Source: CAZPRY01 sp964589175
Lineage (GTDB): Bacteria; Fidelibacterota; UBA2242
NCBI GenBank assembly: GCA_964589175.1
Contig: CAZPRY010000016.1
Span: 1-64,000, forward strand
DNA length: 64,000 bases
Reading direction: 5' to 3'
Shown here: positions 61,186 to 64,000 of the stretch, piece by piece
Position numbering within the stretch: the stretch's first letter is position 1
Layout: every line of letters starts with the position of its first letter
The notes under the pieces: model-generated
Databases searched by the model: none
Seen by the model: the letters and a program-made list of their open reading frames with translations, nothing else
What the model was told of the DNA's origin: nothing
Program-made: the position numbers and the translations under genes

Positions 61186-64000
61186 TCAACGTATAATCGC
61201 CAGTTTGCCGGTCTTCTCACCGAGAGTACTACTGGTGATATGATAAATATAGATGCCGAAGGCCACCTTTTTGCCGGACTCGTTCAACAGATCCCAGGCA
61301 AGCGTACCGTCGAAAATATCACCGGTGTGCTGTAGTTTGCGAACCAAGTCGCCGCGCACCGTATAAATGCGCAAAACCGCATCGGCCGTCAGATTGATAA
61401 ACGCTACTTTATTCGGGAAATTGCCGGGCAGATCAGGCGAATAATCCCAGGAAGCCGAAACGATATAAGGATTGGGGACGACGCTGAAATTGCTCCAGCC
61501 GTCATCCGTGACAAGACCCTGGGAAGCTGCAAGCGTACTGAAGCGATAATTATCATCGCTGCTAAACTTGATGGTCGTCGCGACATCGAGAAAATCTCCG
61601 TCCGCGTAGCGGTATTTTTCCGTGATGGAGATGTCATAGATCCAGAGCGTATCGTCACCGGTCGAATGCCAGACCACCTGCAAATTGCCGGCTTGATCGA
61701 TCTCGATCGGAATTTTCAGCTCCGTAAAGCTCTGCCCGACGGTGAAGGTCGTGTTCTGCCCCCCGATTCCGAAGGATAAACTCTGCTCGCTGGTGGATTT
61801 CATCCAGCCTTTAAAATAAAACAGGCCCGGATTCAGCAGCGTATCGCTCTTCAAAGTCACATTCACCGGATTGGCCTGAGAGGGCACAAGGACGTTATCG
61901 TCCCAGTACACGATCGTCGCGTCGCCGGCTTTCAGTGGGGGCAGATTTTTCGAACCGCTAACCCGCTCGTAGAGGATCGTGCTGTCCGGGTCCTGCCAGT
62001 AAAAAAGTCCGCCTTTATCGGCCGCCTGCAGCGAAATCAGGTTTGCGCTGTCGAAAATGAGTTTGATGTACCAGCTGGACTTATAGGGATAATTCACCGG
62101 GTTGGTGGTTTTATCCAGCGTATCCTCAAACAACGGATAGAGGATGAAGTCATCCTTACCGGTGACTGCGCGGTAGGCAACCTTCACATCCTTATTCCCG
62201 ATCATATCGAAGACTTTCAATTTGACGGGTCGCGCGTTGAGGGTCACAAAACCGGACTTATAAGATTGCGAAGTGTCGACAATCTCGTCATAAAATGTCA
62301 GGCGGTACCTGACCGGAAAGCGATTCCCGCTAAGATCCGAAAGATTCATCAGGATTTCGGGGTGGGCCAGGTCGCTTCCCGACCAGCGGATACTATCCGG
62401 GATGATATTAATCCGGTCGGCATTGGTCAACTGCAGGCGCAGGCCCTCGAATACCGGCGAAGGTTTATCGATCGACGAGACATAGGCAAGCAGGGTATCG
62501 CCGGTTGTCACATTGCGCACCCCGTAAGCCGTCGTCTTCTTGGCGAAGAAATCGATCGTCGAGGTCAACGCGTAATTGGGATCGGTGGACGAATCATAGA
62601 AATAAATCTCGTATTCGGAATCATTCACAATCTTCCTGTCATCGACGATGTCCAGGCTGACGCTGCCGGTAGCATGGCCGGTATGGATAATCCCCGCGGA
62701 GTTCAAAGCGGCCGGCTGGTAGCCCTTGCTGTACGGATTCGGAATCGCCATTACCGTATTCGAATCGAACACGTACCGGTCGGATTCCAGCGTAATACGT
62801 TTGCTGCCTTCCGACGGTAAAATATTGAACAGCGAATCGCCGGAATCGTAGGCCACGACCGCATAGAAATAGCGCTGGCCGTTGTTCACGCTCGTATCCA
62901 CATAGGTGTACTGAAGCCCGGAATTACTGCCCAGGTACTGGGCCAGGCCGGCGCTGCCATCCAGGAAACTCTTGGCGAATTGACCGTTCATCAGTGAATA
63001 GCTATCTCCCGAAGGCGCTTCCAATGTGATGTCCAATTCGTAGAGCCAGGGATGGGCGATGTCCAGAGTGACCCGGAAATCGTCCCAGTTTTGCGACGCT
63101 CCCTCAACATCGATCGCGGTCGAAACTTCGGGATACAGGTTCAGGCCCCATTTGCTGTTGCCGATCATAACCAGGCTGTCCAGGATGAATTCCCCCTGAC
63201 CCTTCCATTCGTCGGCGTTCACGTCGACCCGGTAGAAGAAGATACCGTCCTGCATATCTTCCGGGGCATCGAAACTGCGCGAAAAATACTGATAGGTGTT
63301 CTTGTTGACAGTACTCTCAACACCGTACTGCCGGAATTCTTTGACCACTTGATTCGGCTGGTAGGCCCGGTAGCCGGGAGCAACGACAATCCCGGGATCA
63401 TTCTCATAGATTTTCGTCTTCCACTCGTAATGGGCGCCCGGCACCACGCGCGACAGGCGCTGGTAGACTTCCTGGGTCATATATTCGGCCGTTGAAGCCC
63501 GGAACTGGTCCACATACAGAACAGTGCCCTGGCCATTTCCGACGTACAGGTTTGCGCTGGTCAGACGGCTGTTGAGACGCCGGTAATAATGCAGTTCCGT
63601 CGTATTAGCCGGAATGAGGCCGAGATCCACTACTTTTTCCTGACCGTTATTCAACGACAGGTAAAGATGACCGTTCGGGGTTCTGTTCTCAGAGGCGATC
63701 CGGACGGTGAACGCCACCCAGGTGTTCGGCTCAAACTGGCTGGCCGTCGCCAGATTCCAGCACAGGCCGGAGTTGGAATTAGAGTTGATTTTCATCGTCA
63801 GCCAGCCGCTGGAAAGCGACGCGTATTCTGCCACCCAGCCGAGAGCGACTGCGGCATTATCCGTCAGTTGATCCCAACCGGTTGTATCGGCCGGTTCCTC
63901 GAAATCACCGTTATCGATGCGGTTCTTGGTACTGACCTCCCAGAAATTATCGATTGAGATCTTGAGCGCGTCGCCTGTCGCCGCCTCGTTGGGGCTATGT
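61186..64000 (-). CDS. Large secreted protein with FlgD-like sorting domain (5' end outside window)
   Basis: At least 938 residues; the frame stays open to the window edge, so the start and signal peptide lie beyond it. The visible part has beta-sandwich and carbohydrate-binding-like modules (FEEPADTTGWDQ and LNSRLTSANLYVGNGQGTVLYVDQF regions), a long Ig-like middle and a C-terminal about 75-residue FlgD-like/type IX sorting domain with FSVVPNPYIVSASWDYS, FINLTADAVLRIYTVRGDL, GIYIYHI and GKLAIIR. No catalytic motif is seen. It is immediately upstream of the PorV-like gene (22 nt), suggesting a dedicated export unit. Confidence 0.82.
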   Translation of the reverse strand, partial: HSPNEAATGDALKISIDNFWEVSTKNRIDNGDFEEPADTTGWDQLTDNAAVALGWVAEYASLSSGWLTMKINSNSNSGLCWNLATASQFEPNTWVAFTVRIASENRTPNGHLYLSLNNGQEKVVDLGLIPANTTELHYYRRLNSRLTSANLYVGNGQGTVLYVDQFRASTAEYMTQEVYQRLSRVVPGAHYEWKTKIYENDPGIVVAPGYRAYQPNQVVKEFRQYGVESTVNKNTYQYFSRSFDAPEDMQDGIFFYRVDVNADEWKGQGEFILDSLVMIGNSKWGLNLYPEVSTAIDVEGASQNWDDFRVTLDIAHPWLYELDITLEAPSGDSYSLMNGQFAKSFLDGSAGLAQYLGSNSGLQYTYVDTSVNNGQRYFYAVVAYDSGDSLFNILPSEGSKRITLESDRYVFDSNTVMAIPNPYSKGYQPAALNSAGIIHTGHATGSVSLDIVDDRKIVNDSEYEIYFYDSSTDPNYALTSTIDFFAKKTTAYGVRNVTTGDTLLAYVSSIDKPSPVFEGLRLQLTNADRINIIPDSIRWSGSDLAHPEILMNLSDLSGNRFPVRYRLTFYDEIVDTSQSYKSGFVTLNARPVKLKVFDMIGNKDVKVAYRAVTGKDDFILYPLFEDTLDKTTNPVNYPYKSSWYIKLIFDSANLISLQAADKGGLFYWQDPDSTILYERVSGSKNLPPLKAGDATIVYWDDNVLVPSQANPVNVTLKSDTLLNPGLFYFKGWMKSTSEQSLSFGIGGQNTTFTVGQSFTELKIPIEIDQAGNLQVVWHSTGDDTLWIYDISITEKYRYADGDFLDVATTIKFSSDDNYRFSTLAASQGLVTDDGWSNFSVVPNPYIVSASWDYSPDLPGNFPNKVAFINLTADAVLRIYTVRGDLVRKLQHTGDIFDGTLAWDLLNESGKKVAFGIYIYHITSSTLGEKTGKLAIIR

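Noticed and set aside
1..64000. tRNA, rRNA or riboswitch genes
   Set aside because: No cloverleaf, rRNA core segment or recognisable aptamer consensus was found by reading both strands; a covariance search (tRNAscan-SE, Rfam) would be decisive.

Overview
The window looks like one chromosomal stretch of an uncultured, Gram-negative bacterium of the FCB superphylum, in the neighbourhood of Calditrichota, candidate division KSB1 or Neomarinimicrobia; the exact phylum cannot be settled from the window. The reasons are secreted proteins ending in FlgD-like/type IX-type sorting domains (the amylase at 52923-55832 and the large protein at 61186-64000), a PorV/PorQ-like outer-membrane protein, large MacB/FtsX-type permeases without ATPase subunits, an RND-TolC efflux set and many lipoproteins. 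Most genes have mid GC content. Four islands are clearly AT-rich by eye: 6.2-8.9 kb, 26.5-29.0 kb, 29.3-30.7 kb and 46.5-47.7 kb.

Layout. 0.4-6.0 kb: a sigma-54-type promoter module, two small uncertain genes and two FtsX-type permeases. 6.2-9.9 kb: a decayed accessory region holding a nuclease-NACHT NTPase gene with an in-frame amber codon, a sorting-domain pseudogene split by an IS200-like relic, a lipoprotein fragment and a tandem repeat. 9.9-20.2 kb: a complete RND efflux operon (adaptor, pump, TolC) and a cytoplasmic hybrid histidine kinase with eight PAS domains. 20.4-25.6 kb: a degenerate second copy of the sigma-54 module, two more permeases, and between them an 18-codon scar of a deleted permease. 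25.6-30.8 kb: dispersed repeats, an integron-like array of three gene cassettes with attC-like sites and no integrase in view, then two toxin-antitoxin modules framed by the same flanking repeats. 30.8-33.5 kb: a third sigma-54 module with a fifth permease.

33.6-50.3 kb is mostly housekeeping and cell-envelope genes: TPR lipoprotein, M49-like zinc peptidase, response regulator, PepT, acyl-CoA synthetase, CDF metal transporter, LiaF-like membrane protein, a zinc-ribbon protein, lipid kinase and GNAT pair, an AT-rich membrane protein with lysozyme-like motifs, a peroxiredoxin and a beta-barrel protein. 50.3-64.0 kb: a beta-lactamase-fold serine hydrolase, a sodium:solute symporter, a locus of secreted alpha-amylase, TrmB-type regulator and a second symporter (probable sugar use), and a tight SurA-like/PorV-like/large secreted protein cluster that looks like an export unit.

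The strongest unusual signals are (i) the cassette array, where two cassettes have 5' ends exactly complementary to their own attC inverse core; (ii) the roughly 95-bp regulatory module, with a GTCCG-N4-CGGAC inverted repeat and a TGGCAC-N5-TTGC promoter, found before three permease loci; and (iii) the amber-interrupted nuclease-NACHT gene. All calls come from reading the sequence; no database search was possible.
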